DNA of 64,000 bases. Source: an uncultured Chloroflexota bacterium (lineage in GTDB: Bacteria; Chloroflexota; Limnocylindria; Limnocylindrales; CSP1-4). Positions 27,050 to 36,109 of this stretch are shown here, piece by piece (positions within the stretch are counted from its first letter, which is position 1; each line of letters begins with the position of its first letter). The translations under genes and the position numbers were made by a program. The stretch lies in contig CAIJPD010000045.1 in assembly GCA_903822495.1 (NCBI GenBank), positions 62,001-126,000 of the forward strand. The letters run 5' to 3'. The notes beneath the pieces were generated by a model. That model was not told where the DNA came from and did no database searches. It saw nothing but the letters and a program-made list of their open reading frames with translations.

Positions 27050-29563
27050 ATGCTTGCCCTGGTGCCTCTCGCCTGGCGGAGCCTCACGGCCCGCCGGGTC
27101 CGAACCCTCCTGACCGTCATCGGCATCGCGCTGGGCGTCGGGATGCTGTATGCCTCCCTCGTGACCAGCCTCGGCATCGAACAGGCCGTCGAGCGAACCG
27201 TCCTGGCGATGATCGGCCGCGCGGACCTGCGGGTTGCCGCCTTCGAGGAGCAGGGCCTGTCCGAGGCCTCGGTGGCCGCAATCCGCGCGACGCCCGGCGT
27301 CGCGCTGGCGGCACCATCGCTGGAGCGCCGGCTGTACGTCCGACGCGCCGGCGGCGACACCGCGACGGGCCCCGTGACGGTCCTCGGCATCGACCCCGTT
27401 CTCGATCCCCAGGTCCACGACATGCCCCTGGCCAACGGCAGCGCGCTCACGAACGCGGGCGAGCCATGGGCCCTCATCACCGAGCGCCTCGCCCGCGAGG
27501 ACGGCTACGGGATCGGGAGCGAGCTCACGCTCCAGACCGTCGGCGAGCCGACCAGGGTCAAGGTGGTCGGCATCGTGGCCGGTGACGGCCCCATCAACGG
27601 AGCCGCGGGTCGCACGGTCATCGTGGCCATCGACCTCGCCCACAAGGTGTTCCCGGCCACCGGCGTCACGCGCATGGACATCCGGGTCGTGGACGGCACC
27701 TCCCCGACCGCGGTCACGGCCGCGCTCGCCTTGCGCCTCACGGCCGACCCGTATGTCCTCTCCACGCCGCCCGACCTGGAGGCCTCCCTGCGCGCCACCG
27801 CCGCCGACTTCCAGGCGACGCTGGCGATGATCGCGGCAGTCTCGCTCTTCGTGGGCGCCTTCCTCGTCTTCAACACGCTTTCGCTGACCGTCATCGAGCG
27901 GTCCCGCGAGGTGGGCCTGCTGCGTGCCGCGGGCGCCACGCGCGTGCAGGTCCTCTGGTTCGTGATGTCCGGGGCCGCCGTCCTGGGCGTGCTCGGCTCG
28001 CTGCTGGGCCTGGGCACGGGTGCCGTCCTGGGCTACCTCGTCGGGATGGGCGTGCAGGCCACCGGTGCCGCGCCCTACGAGCAGCCACGGCTCTCGCTGG
28101 AGATGGTGGCCGTCGCCGCCTGGATCGGTCTCTTCGTCACCCTGGCCGCGGCGCTCGAGCCGGCCTGGCGCGCCACGCGGATCACGGCCATCGAGTCGCT
28201 CAGGCTCCGGATCGACCCGGGGTCTGCACGCCGTGCCCGGCTGCGCTGGCTCATCGTCATCTTCGTCTCGGTCGGTGGCGTCGGCCTGCTGGCCTGGCCA
28301 CGCGCCGCCGGCGACCTGATGGCCCTGCGCTCACTCGCGGTCTACGGGCTGCTGGTCGTGGCGACGCTCCTCTCGCCCCTGTTCATCGCGCCGCTCGCCC
28401 GGATCGTGGGCCTCCCCTTCGTCCTGCTCATGCGGCTCGACGAGCGGCTGGCCCGGGGCTCGCTGAGCCGTGACCGGAGCCGAACCGCGCTGACGATGGG
28501 TGCCCTCTCCGTGGGCCTGGCGATGATCGTCGCCATCGGGGGCGTGGCCCAGGAGGCCCGCGCCACGGCGACGGCCTGGCTGGCCAACGTGATCCCGGGT
28601 GACGAGATCGCGACCTCGATCCGACCGGTGGGTCTCGACGAGCCGGTGACCGTCGCGCTCAAGGCGATCCCGGGCGTCGGCTCGGTGACCCCCATCGCCA
28701 CCTTCGACATGGCCTTTCGGGGGCTTCGCCTGGATGCCGCGGCCGTGGTCGGCGCCGACTTCCTCAGCGACAACCGGCTCTCGTTCGAGGAGGGGAGCCG
28801 GTCGGCCGCGCTGAACGGGCTTGATGCCGGCGGGAGCGCCATCGTGGCGCGATCCACGGCGGATCGCCTGGGCCTGCGCGTCGGGTCCACCATGGTGTTC
28901 ACGGGCGGTGCCGGCAAGGCGCTCAATCTGCGGGTCGCCGGGATCGTCGAACGCAGCATCCCTGGCCGGTCGGGCGAGTCGGTGCTGGTGGGCTGGGCCG
29001 ACGCCACCGGCTTCTTCGGCATCGATGGCGCCGACTTCTTCGCCGTTCGCTACCTGCCAGGGCAGCAAGCCTCCGCCCAGGGTGCCTTTGAGGACGCGGC
29101 TCGCTTGCTGGCGCTGGAGCCGGCGACGCTCAACCGAGTCCAGGGCGCCGTGACGGATGCCCTTGGCCGGGTCTTCGGGCTGTTCGACGCACTGGCGCTG
29201 ATCGCCGTCCTGATCGCGGCCCTGGGCATCGTCAACACGCTGAGCATGAGCGTCCTGGAACGCGTCAGAGAGCTGGGCATCCTGCGGGCCACCGGGATGA
29301 CGGGCCGGCAGGTCGCCCGAATGGTCATGGTGGAGGCCGGCATCCTGGGCCTGGTTGGCTCCGTGATCGGCATCGTCACCGGCCTCGCGGCTGGCGCGAT
29401 GATGATGGGCCTGGGCACCGGATTCCGGATTGCCTTCGAGCCGCCGTGGATGATCATGGGCCTGGCCGTCGCCCTCGGCTTCCTCGTCTCCATGGCTGCC
29501 GCCTACTATCCGGCCCGGCTCGCGTCGCGGATCTCGATCATCCGGGCGGTCCAGTTCGAGTAG
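27050..29563 (+). CDS. FtsX-like ABC permease with two FtsX domains
   Basis: 837 residues. The N-terminal membrane helix (RVRTLLTVIGIALGVGMLYASLV) and a large extracellular domain (about 45-250) are followed by three helices of the first FtsX unit (IAAVSLFVGAFLVFNTL...). A second copy repeats this plan: a helix near 480, an extracellular part at about 520-690 and three helices near the end (ALIAVLIAALGIVNTLSMSVLERVRELGILRATG). This is the usual double-FtsX layout of mechanotransmission ABC systems exporting lipids or peptides or acting on the envelope. Substrate unknown. Confidence 0.9.
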   Translation: MLALVPLAWRSLTARRVRTLLTVIGIALGVGMLYASLVTSLGIEQAVERTVLAMIGRADLRVAAFEEQGLSEASVAAIRATPGVALAAPSLERRLYVRRAGGDTATGPVTVLGIDPVLDPQVHDMPLANGSALTNAGEPWALITERLAREDGYGIGSELTLQTVGEPTRVKVVGIVAGDGPINGAAGRTVIVAIDLAHKVFPATGVTRMDIRVVDGTSPTAVTAALALRLTADPYVLSTPPDLEASLRATAADFQATLAMIAAVSLFVGAFLVFNTLSLTVIERSREVGLLRAAGATRVQVLWFVMSGAAVLGVLGSLLGLGTGAVLGYLVGMGVQATGAAPYEQPRLSLEMVAVAAWIGLFVTLAAALEPAWRATRITAIESLRLRIDPGSARRARLRWLIVIFVSVGGVGLLAWPRAAGDLMALRSLAVYGLLVVATLLSPLFIAPLARIVGLPFVLLMRLDERLARGSLSRDRSRTALTMGALSVGLAMIVAIGGVAQEARATATAWLANVIPGDEIATSIRPVGLDEPVTVALKAIPGVGSVTPIATFDMAFRGLRLDAAAVVGADFLSDNRLSFEEGSRSAALNGLDAGGSAIVARSTADRLGLRVGSTMVFTGGAGKALNLRVAGIVERSIPGRSGESVLVGWADATGFFGIDGADFFAVRYLPGQQASAQGAFEDAARLLALEPATLNRVQGAVTDALGRVFGLFDALALIAVLIAALGIVNTLSMSVLERVRELGILRATGMTGRQVARMVMVEAGILGLVGSVIGIVTGLAAGAMMMGLGTGFRIAFEPPWMIMGLAVALGFLVSMAAAYYPARLASRISIIRAVQFE

Positions 29564-29570
29564 GGGTCTC

Positions 29571-29579
29571 TGCTAGAAT
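29571..29579 (+). promoter_or_regulatory. extended -10 before bioY
   Basis: TGC-TAGAAT; no good -35. Transcription would begin near 29586, giving a short leader with AAGGAGAG ahead of the ATG at 29628. Confidence 0.5.
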
Positions 29580-29627
29580 CCGGCCCGCCGGACACTGTCC
29601 CGCGAGCCGTCCAAGGAGAGCCCACCG

Positions 29628-30266
29628 ATGACGATCGCCCTGCCCCGGATCCAGCGCCTGCCGCAGGCGGAACGGGGGATCACGATTGGCGACTTCCTGG
29701 TCCCCATCCGGATCGGAGAGCGAATCAGCTCACGGGCCCGTCACATCGCGCTGATTCTCCTGGGCGCCATCGTCGTCAGCCTCTCGACGCAGATCATCAT
29801 CCCCACCAGCCCCATCCCATTCACCGGGCAGACGTTCGCGGTGCTCCTGGTGGGCGGCGCACTGGGCTTCCGCCGGGCGGCACTCTCGCTCGCGCTGTAC
29901 ATGCTGCTGGGGGCGGTCGGTCTCCCCGTCTTCTCCCGGGGCGGGCACGGGACGGAGTTCATCCTGGGCGCCACGGGCGGCTACATCATCGGCTTCATCG
30001 TCGCGGCCGCCGTTGCCGGTCGCCTGGCCGAGCTGGGCTGGGATCGCCACATCGTGGGCTCCATCGGCGCGATGCTGGTGGGCAACATCGCGATCTACGC
30101 ATTCGGTGCCCCGTGGCTGGCCGTGGTGACCCACCGCTCGCTGGGCGACGCGATCGCGGTCGGGGTGGCGCCGTTCCTGCTCTGGGACGCCATCAAGATC
30201 GTGGCCGCGGCCGCCGTCTTCCCGGCCGCCTGGTGGCTGGTTGGCCGGCGCCCCGGGGAGCGCTAG
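29628..30266 (+). CDS. bioY: biotin transporter BioY
   Basis: The substrate-binding membrane component of a biotin uptake system of the ECF type. 212 residues, ATG start with AAGGAG upstream. The signature runs IIIPTSPIPFTGQTFAVLL, then LGFRRAALSLALYMLLGAVGLPVFS and GGYIIGFIVAAAVAGRLAE, with six hydrophobic segments. The ECF ATPases and EcfT are not in the window, so it may share a common ECF module or act alone. The next gene starts 36 bases later and may be co-transcribed. Confidence 0.93.
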   Translation: MTIALPRIQRLPQAERGITIGDFLVPIRIGERISSRARHIALILLGAIVVSLSTQIIIPTSPIPFTGQTFAVLLVGGALGFRRAALSLALYMLLGAVGLPVFSRGGHGTEFILGATGGYIIGFIVAAAVAGRLAELGWDRHIVGSIGAMLVGNIAIYAFGAPWLAVVTHRSLGDAIAVGVAPFLLWDAIKIVAAAAVFPAAWWLVGRRPGER

Positions 30267-30302
30267 CTCCCACAGCCTGTTCCCACAGCCTCACCGCCAC
30301 GA

Positions 30303-31685
30303 GTGTCCGCCGATACGGCGGGGCTGATCGCCGCCGTCCGTTCGACGTTGCCAGCGCTCCGCGTGCTCACGGACCCCGGGGATCGCGAGGCGTATCGCCG
30401 CGACGAGACCACGTACCTCGCCACGGGCCTGCCGGGCCTCGTGGCGCTTCCCACGTGCACGGACGACGTCGCCGCACTGGTCCGGCTGGCCGCCGAGCAC
30501 CGGGTCCCCGTGGTGCCACGGGGGGCGGGGACGGGGCTGTCCGGCGGTTCAGCGGGGATCGAGGACGGCCTGACCATCGTCCTCACGGGGATGGACCGGT
30601 TGGTCGAGATCGATCACGGCAATCTCGTGGTGGTGACGCAGCCCGGCGTGCTCAACGCCCGGTTGAAGGCGGCCGTCGCGGCCGAGGGGCTCTTCTACGC
30701 GCCCGATCCGGCGTCCTACGAGATCTGCTCCATCGGCGGCAACCTCGGCACCAACGCCGGCGGCCTGTGCTGCGTCAAGTACGGCCAGACGCGCGAGAGC
30801 GTGCTCTCGCTGGAGGTGGTCCTGGCCGACGGCAGCGTGATCCGGACCGGCGGGAAGAACGTCAAGGACGTGGCGGGCTACGCGCTGCAACACCTGTTCG
30901 TCGGGAGCCAGGGCACCCTGGGCATCATCACGGAGGCGACCCTCAAGCTCCGTCCGGCGCCGCCACCCCGGGTGACGCTCCTGGCGTTCTTCGGGTCCAT
31001 CGCCGACGCGGGGAGGGCGGTGGCGGCGATCGCGCTGGCGGGGCTCTCGCCCGTGACGCTGGAGCTGATGGACCGCATCACGATCGCCGCGGTCGACGAC
31101 TGGCAGCACCTGGGCCTGGACCGCGAGGCGGCCGCGCTCCTCATGGTCGAATCGGACCTGCCCGGGGATGCCGGGCACGCGGAGATGGCCCGCGCCGAGG
31201 AGGTCTGTCTGGCCTGCGGGTCCACTGGGAGCTTCCGCGCCGCCGACGCGCAGGAGTCCGACCTCCTGCGCAACGCGCGCCGAATGGCCTACTGGGCCCT
31301 CGACCGGCTGGGCGCGGCGCGGATGGAGGACATCGGGGCGCCAAGGGCGCGGGTGCCGGACCTGATCGCGGCCATCGAGCGGATCGCCGCCAAGCATGGG
31401 GTGATGATCGGGACGTTCGGGCACGCGGGCGACGGGAATCTCCATCCGACGATCGTGCTGGCGCGCGACGACCCGGACGCCGAGGTCCGCACCAAGGCGA
31501 TCTGCGCTGACCTCTACCGGGCGGCGCTGGAGCTGGGCGGGACCGTGACGGGAGAGCACGGGATCGGGGCGTCACGGCGCGAGTGGCTGGAGCCGCAGCG
31601 CGGACGGCGGGCCGTGGAGGTGATGCGGTCCATCAAGGCGGCGCTTGACCCGCTGGGAACGCTCAATCCCGGACGCGTGCTCTAG
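30303..31685 (+). CDS. glcD: FAD-linked oxidase, GlcD/D-lactate dehydrogenase type
   Basis: 460 residues, GTG start. The FAD-binding PCMH domain shows VPVVPRGAGTGLSGGS, VVVTQPGVLNARL, FYAPDPAS and TIGGNLG-like CSIGGNLGTNAGG, then VKYGQTRESVLSLEVVLADG and the FVGSQGTLGIIT segment. The C-terminal part ends with GHAGDGNLHP, GTVTGEHGIG and DPLGTLNPGRVL. These are the marks of glycolate or D-2-hydroxyacid dehydrogenases. The iron-sulfur partner GlcF is absent nearby, so electron transfer may use another partner. Confidence 0.9.
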   Translation: MSADTAGLIAAVRSTLPALRVLTDPGDREAYRRDETTYLATGLPGLVALPTCTDDVAALVRLAAEHRVPVVPRGAGTGLSGGSAGIEDGLTIVLTGMDRLVEIDHGNLVVVTQPGVLNARLKAAVAAEGLFYAPDPASYEICSIGGNLGTNAGGLCCVKYGQTRESVLSLEVVLADGSVIRTGGKNVKDVAGYALQHLFVGSQGTLGIITEATLKLRPAPPPRVTLLAFFGSIADAGRAVAAIALAGLSPVTLELMDRITIAAVDDWQHLGLDREAAALLMVESDLPGDAGHAEMARAEEVCLACGSTGSFRAADAQESDLLRNARRMAYWALDRLGAARMEDIGAPRARVPDLIAAIERIAAKHGVMIGTFGHAGDGNLHPTIVLARDDPDAEVRTKAICADLYRAALELGGTVTGEHGIGASRREWLEPQRGRRAVEVMRSIKAALDPLGTLNPGRVL

Positions 31686-31796
31686 GGGCTGATCGCCTGG
31701 CACCAGGCCGCGGTTGCCTGCCCGGCCCGCGCCCGAACCCACGGCCGCACCCGCACCGTTGCGCCGCCCACCACCGCGCCACCCCGTCGTGCGGGC

Positions 31797-31825
31797 CTGC
31801 ACATCTGTATAGTGCAAATGTGCAG
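31797..31825. promoter_or_regulatory. operator and -10 of the SorC-type regulator gene
   Basis: CTGCACAT (31797-31804) and ATGTGCAG (31818-31825) form a perfect 8-bp inverted repeat with 13 bases between. TATAGT (31808-31813) lies within it, so binding would block the promoter. This suits autoregulation by the SorC protein starting at 31867. Confidence 0.6.
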
Positions 31826-31866
31826 CGGTCCCACAGGGCCGCGAGTATCCATCACCGGAGCCCGCG

Positions 31867-32877
31867 TTGACCGACGTTGCCACCCTCGTCAGGGTGAGCC
31901 GCCTCTACTACGAGCTGGGGGAGACCCAGGGCCGCATCGCCGAGCTGCTCGGCATCGCGCGCCCGCAGGTCTCGCGCCTCCTCAAGCAGGCGCGCGAAGA
32001 GGGGATCGTCGAGATCCGGATCGTGGATGGCACCCACGATGACTCACTCGCAGGCGACGAGCTGAAGCGCCGCTTCAACCTGCAGGCGGTCCACCTCGCC
32101 CCCAGCATCGGTGGGTCGGAGGACCTGGTCCGGCGCGTCGTCGGGCGCCTTGCCGCCGAGGTGCTCCGCAGCTCGATCCGCGACGGCATGGTGGTGGGGA
32201 TCGGGGAGGGTTCCACGGCCTCCGCGATCGCCGATGCCCTTGCCGAGACGGTCGCCCCGGTGGCCGCCACGGTGGTGCCGCTGTGCGGGGGCTACTGGTT
32301 TGCCGGCGCCTCCCATGAGCCGTTCCGGAGGATCGGAGGATCGTTGGGCGCCAGCGTCCGAGGCCTCCTGGCCCCTGGGCTCGTGGACGACGCGGCCACC
32401 AAGCGCAGCCTGTATGGCCACGCCGGGGTCCAGGTCATCCTCCACCTGTGGGAGCGGCTGGACATCGCCCTCTTCGGGATCGGCGGGCGAGTGTGGGGCG
32501 ATGCCAGCTTTGGCCCCGAGATCGTCCGCGAGATCGAGCAGGGCGGCGCCGTCGGCGAGGTCCTGATCGCCCCGTTCGACGGCAACGGCCGCTTCCTCGG
32601 CGAGGCGCTGCGCGACCGGACCATCGCCTTCGATGCGCGCGACCTCCGCCGCGTCCCCGTCACGATCGGTGTCGCCGGTGGTCCATCCAAGGTCGAACCC
32701 ATCCTGGGCGCGCTCAAGACGGGCGCCGTGAAGGTGCTCGTGACGGACGTGGAGACGGCCGAAGCGGTGGTCGAGCTGGACGACCGAACCGGCGCCAGCG
32801 CCCTGGGCCATGCCGAGCCGCTCCGCGCCGCCGAGGCGGTCGCGGAGCCCGTCACCAGCCACGGATCCCGGGCATGA
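31867..32877 (+). CDS. SorC/DeoR-type transcriptional regulator
   Basis: 336 residues, TTG start. The N-terminal winged helix-turn-helix is VSRLYYELGETQGRIAELLG followed by ARPQVSRLLKQAREEGIVEI, typical of SorC. The rest is the sugar-phosphate-binding domain with GGSEDLVRRVVGRLAAEVL, VGIGEGSTASAIADAL and LCGGYWF, the loops that bind a phosphorylated effector in DeoR/CggR relatives. It overlaps the FGGY kinase start by four bases (ATGA), so its effector may well be the kinase product. An inverted repeat covers its own promoter. Confidence 0.9.
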   Translation: MTDVATLVRVSRLYYELGETQGRIAELLGIARPQVSRLLKQAREEGIVEIRIVDGTHDDSLAGDELKRRFNLQAVHLAPSIGGSEDLVRRVVGRLAAEVLRSSIRDGMVVGIGEGSTASAIADALAETVAPVAATVVPLCGGYWFAGASHEPFRRIGGSLGASVRGLLAPGLVDDAATKRSLYGHAGVQVILHLWERLDIALFGIGGRVWGDASFGPEIVREIEQGGAVGEVLIAPFDGNGRFLGEALRDRTIAFDARDLRRVPVTIGVAGGPSKVEPILGALKTGAVKVLVTDVETAEAVVELDDRTGASALGHAEPLRAAEAVAEPVTSHGSRA

Positions 32878-34457
32878 GCAGCCTGTCGGTGGCCCCCGGG
32901 GCGATCCTGGCCGTGGACCTGGGTACGACCGAGGCAAAGGCCGGCGTCATCGCGCTGGACGGACGCCTCCTGGGCGCGGCCCGGGCGCGCTACGCGCTCC
33001 ACCTGGACGAGGCCAACGGCGTCGCCGAGCAGGACGCGGATGCCTGGTGGGGAGCGTTCGTCGCCGCGTCACGCGCCGCGCTGGCCGAGGCGGCGTCCAG
33101 GCCATCCTCGAGCGGCGGCTCCACTGGCCCCCTGGGTACCACCGGCCCCGGCCCGGATATCGTTGCGATCGCCTTCGACGGCCACGGGCCCTCCCTCGTG
33201 GCCGCGGACGAGCATGGACGGCCCGTTGCTCCGTCCATCACCTGGCTCGACCGCCGCCCGCTGGCGCAGCAGGCCCGGCTGGAGGCCAGCACCGGGCTGC
33301 TCGGCTGGTCCCTGGGCGTGCTCCCGGCCGCGCTCTGGCTGGAGGAGCACCGCCCCGAGGCGGCGGCCCGGGCGCGCTGGTACCTGAACAGCTGGGAGTA
33401 CCTGGGGCTTCGCCTCTCCGGCCGCGCCGCCCTGAGCCTGACGCCCGGCCAACCCGTCGCTTCGGCCGCGGGCATCGTCGCCGCCGGCCTGCCCGCGCAC
33501 AAGGTCCCGCCGCCCATCGCCGTCGGGACCGTCCTTGCGGGCCTCCTCGCCGGCCCCGCCGCGGAGCTGGGGCTTCGGTCCGGGATCCCCGTGGTCTCCG
33601 GCCATGTCGACGCCTTTGCCAGCTTCAACGGCGCCGGGCTGCGCACGCCGGGCGACGCGGTCGATGTCGGCGGCACGGCAGGCGGGTTTGGCGTGTACAC
33701 CAGAGTTCCGTACCAGATCCCTGGGCTGTTCTCGTCACCGGCGCCCATCCCCGGCCTGTGGAACGTCGGGGGCGCGTTCGCCGCGACCGGCCGCGCCCTG
33801 GACTGGTTTCGCGACAGCATCGTGCGGGACGCCGCCACCACGACGTCCCTCATCGCCGAGGCCGTGCCGACGCCCCCCGGCGCGGACGGCCTGGTGTTCC
33901 TCCCATACATGGCGGGAGAGCGCTCGCCGCTCTGGGACCCGACCGCCCGCGGGGCCTTCGCCGGCCTGACCCTGGCGCACGGTCGCGGCCACCTTGTGCG
34001 AGCCATCCTGGAGGGCGCGGCCCTCGCCATTCGCCACATCGTCGCGCCCATGCAGGCGGCCGGGATCCCCATCCGCTCGATGGTCGTGTGCGGCGGCCCG
34101 GCCCAGAGTCGTCTCTGGAACCAGGTCAAGGCCGACGTCACCGGGCTCACCGTCGAGGTCCCCGCGATCCTGGAGACCGCGATGGTCGGGGCGGCCGTGG
34201 CGGCGGCGGCGGCGGTCGGCGCGTACCCGGATCTCGTCGCCGCGATCGGCGGGATGGTGCGCTTCGAGCGGGTGCTCCAGCCGCGCGAGGAACATCGCCT
34301 GACCTACGACCGGCTGTACGCCGCCTACACGGGCCTCTACCCGGCACTGGCGCCGATCCTCCGCCCGCTCTGGACGGCGCCCGCCCCGGCCGCGTCGGCG
34401 GCCGCCCTGGCGGCGCCGGGTGCCGGAACGCCTGCGGCGGCCGAGGTCGCGTCGTGA
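32874..34457 (+). CDS. FGGY-family carbohydrate kinase (xylulokinase-like)
   Basis: 527 residues. The phosphate-1 loop is ILAVDLGTTEAKAGVI, the substrate-side turn is AIAFDGHGPSLVAAD (where xylulokinases have SGQMHG), then ITWLDRRPL, VSGHVDAFASFNGAG, VDVGGTAGGFG and PYMAGERSPLWDPTARG; near the end is VCGGPAQSRLWNQ. The whole ATPase fold is present and the C-terminus carries an Ala/Pro tail. Substrate cannot be told from sequence. It sits between a SorC regulator and an NMT1-type importer, so it may phosphorylate what that importer brings in. Confidence 0.88.
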   Translation: MSSLSVAPGAILAVDLGTTEAKAGVIALDGRLLGAARARYALHLDEANGVAEQDADAWWGAFVAASRAALAEAASRPSSSGGSTGPLGTTGPGPDIVAIAFDGHGPSLVAADEHGRPVAPSITWLDRRPLAQQARLEASTGLLGWSLGVLPAALWLEEHRPEAAARARWYLNSWEYLGLRLSGRAALSLTPGQPVASAAGIVAAGLPAHKVPPPIAVGTVLAGLLAGPAAELGLRSGIPVVSGHVDAFASFNGAGLRTPGDAVDVGGTAGGFGVYTRVPYQIPGLFSSPAPIPGLWNVGGAFAATGRALDWFRDSIVRDAATTTSLIAEAVPTPPGADGLVFLPYMAGERSPLWDPTARGAFAGLTLAHGRGHLVRAILEGAALAIRHIVAPMQAAGIPIRSMVVCGGPAQSRLWNQVKADVTGLTVEVPAILETAMVGAAVAAAAAVGAYPDLVAAIGGMVRFERVLQPREEHRLTYDRLYAAYTGLYPALAPILRPLWTAPAPAASAAALAAPGAGTPAAAEVAS

Positions 34458-35335
34458 CCCCGGGAGCACGCCCGGCCGGCGGCCCCGGCGGCGCGACCGA
34501 GACCGGCGCCATCCGCGCCACCGGACTCGCCGTGGACTTTCCGCTGCGCCGCGGCGGCCGGCTCCTTGCCCTCGACCAGCTCAACCTGGAGATCGCGGGC
34601 GGCGAGATCGTGGCGCTGATCGGGCCCAACGGGAGCGGCAAGTCCACGCTCCTGCGCGCCATCGCCGGCCTCCTGCCGCCGCTCCGTGGGACGGTGGAGC
34701 TGGACGGCGTCCCCATCACCGGCCCGGATCCGCGGATCGGCCTCGTCTTCCAGGAGCCGCGCCTGCTGCCGTGGCGGACCGCCGCCGAGAACATCTGCTA
34801 CCCGCTGGAGCTGGCAGGCTGGGACGCCGAGCGCCGTCGCCGTCGGCTGGCCGAGCTGCTGGACCTGGTCCGCCTGGACCCGTCGGCCGTGGGCTCGCGA
34901 CCATTCGAGCTCTCCGGCGGCACCAGCCAGCGCGTGGCCCTCGCCCGTGCCCTCGCGCTCCAGCCCGAGGTCCTCCTCCTGGACGAGCCGTTCAGCCAGC
35001 TGGATGCCCTCACTCGCGAGCGCTTCGACCTGGAGCTGCTGGCCCTCTGGGAGCGGTCCGCGACCACCACGGTCCTGGTCACCCACAACATCGCGGAGGC
35101 AATCCTGGTCGCCGACCGCGTGATCGTCCTCTCCGCGCGGCCCGGGCGAGTCGTCGCCGACATCCCGGTCGACCTGCCCCGCCCCCGCACGCTGGCCAGC
35201 CTGGAGGACGCCTTCGTCACCCGGGCCGCCCGTGAGATCCGGGCGTGGCTGGGGGAGTCCTCCGGCGAAGCCTCCGCCGAGGCCGCGGTGCCGGACGCGA
35301 CCGTGGCCGACACGACCGTGGCCGGGGCCGCCTGA
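34454..35335 (+). CDS. ABC transporter ATPase (SsuB/TauB/ThiZ type)
   Basis: 293 residues, GTG start overlapping the kinase stop. Walker A is GPNGSGKST, Q-loop VFQEPRLLPWR (the LLPW stretch is typical of nitrate/taurine/sulfonate importers), signature LSGGTSQR, Walker B VLLLDEPFSQLD and switch VTHNIAEA. The C-terminal 40 residues are Ala/Thr/Val repeats, probably a linker without function. It works with the permease and the lipoprotein that follow. Confidence 0.92.
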   Translation: MTPGARPAGGPGGATETGAIRATGLAVDFPLRRGGRLLALDQLNLEIAGGEIVALIGPNGSGKSTLLRAIAGLLPPLRGTVELDGVPITGPDPRIGLVFQEPRLLPWRTAAENICYPLELAGWDAERRRRRLAELLDLVRLDPSAVGSRPFELSGGTSQRVALARALALQPEVLLLDEPFSQLDALTRERFDLELLALWERSATTTVLVTHNIAEAILVADRVIVLSARPGRVVADIPVDLPRPRTLASLEDAFVTRAAREIRAWLGESSGEASAEAAVPDATVADTTVAGAA

Positions 35336-36084
35336 TGGGCACCCGCACGGTCCTCCCCGTCGCCGCCGCGTTGGGCGTCTTCCTGATCGCGTGGAAGGCC
35401 GTCGTGGTCATTGGCGCGTACCCGGTCTTCATCCTGCCCGCCCCGGAGGTGGTCGCCGATCGATTCATCCGGGCCTGGGTCGAGGGCACGATCCAGCCCC
35501 ACCTGGCCGGGACGCTCCAGGAGATCCTCCTGGGCTTCGCCACGGGGGCCGGAGCGGCCCTCCTCGTGGGCTACGTGCTGGCCAGGTCGCCCCTCGTGGA
35601 GCGGCTGATCTCGCCCTACATCGTCGCCGCACAGGCCACGCCGATCCTGGCGCTCTCCCCGCTGTTGGTCCTCTGGTTCGGGCCCGGGCTGCTCGGCAAG
35701 GTCGTGATCTGCGCGCTGATCGTCTTCTTCCCCGTCGCCGTGGCGACCATGGTCGGGATCCGGTCCGTGGACAAGCGACTGCTCGAACTGGGGCGCAGCC
35801 TGCGCGCCAATCGGCGCCAGGTCGTCCTGACCCTGGAGATCCCCGCCGCGCTGCCCAGCATCCTGGGCGGCATGCGGGTGGGGGTGACCCTCGCCGTGGT
35901 CGGGGCGATCGTCGGGGAATGGGCCGGTGCCGACCGGGGCCTGGGCGTCCTGATCAACCTGGCGCGCGGGTCGCTCTTCGACATCCCGTTGCTGTTCGCC
36001 ACCCTGCTGACCATCGCGCTGGTCGGGATGGCGCTCTATCTCGTCGTCGTCCTGCTCGAGCGCCGATTTGTCGGCGCCCGCTGA
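35335..36084 (+). CDS. ABC transporter permease (SsuC/TauC/ThiX type)
   Basis: 249 residues with six hydrophobic segments. Start ATG 35335 shares a base with the previous stop. The BPD-type EAA loop is RSVDKRLLELGRSLRANRRQV...EIPAALPSILGGMRVG, which contacts the ATPase; GEWAGADRGLGVLI is also typical of this subfamily. Single permease, presumably a homodimer. Confidence 0.92.
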   Translation: MGTRTVLPVAAALGVFLIAWKAVVVIGAYPVFILPAPEVVADRFIRAWVEGTIQPHLAGTLQEILLGFATGAGAALLVGYVLARSPLVERLISPYIVAAQATPILALSPLLVLWFGPGLLGKVVICALIVFFPVAVATMVGIRSVDKRLLELGRSLRANRRQVVLTLEIPAALPSILGGMRVGVTLAVVGAIVGEWAGADRGLGVLINLARGSLFDIPLLFATLLTIALVGMALYLVVVLLERRFVGAR

Positions 36085-36109
36085 GGCACATCGTGGAGGT
36101 GCTCACCGC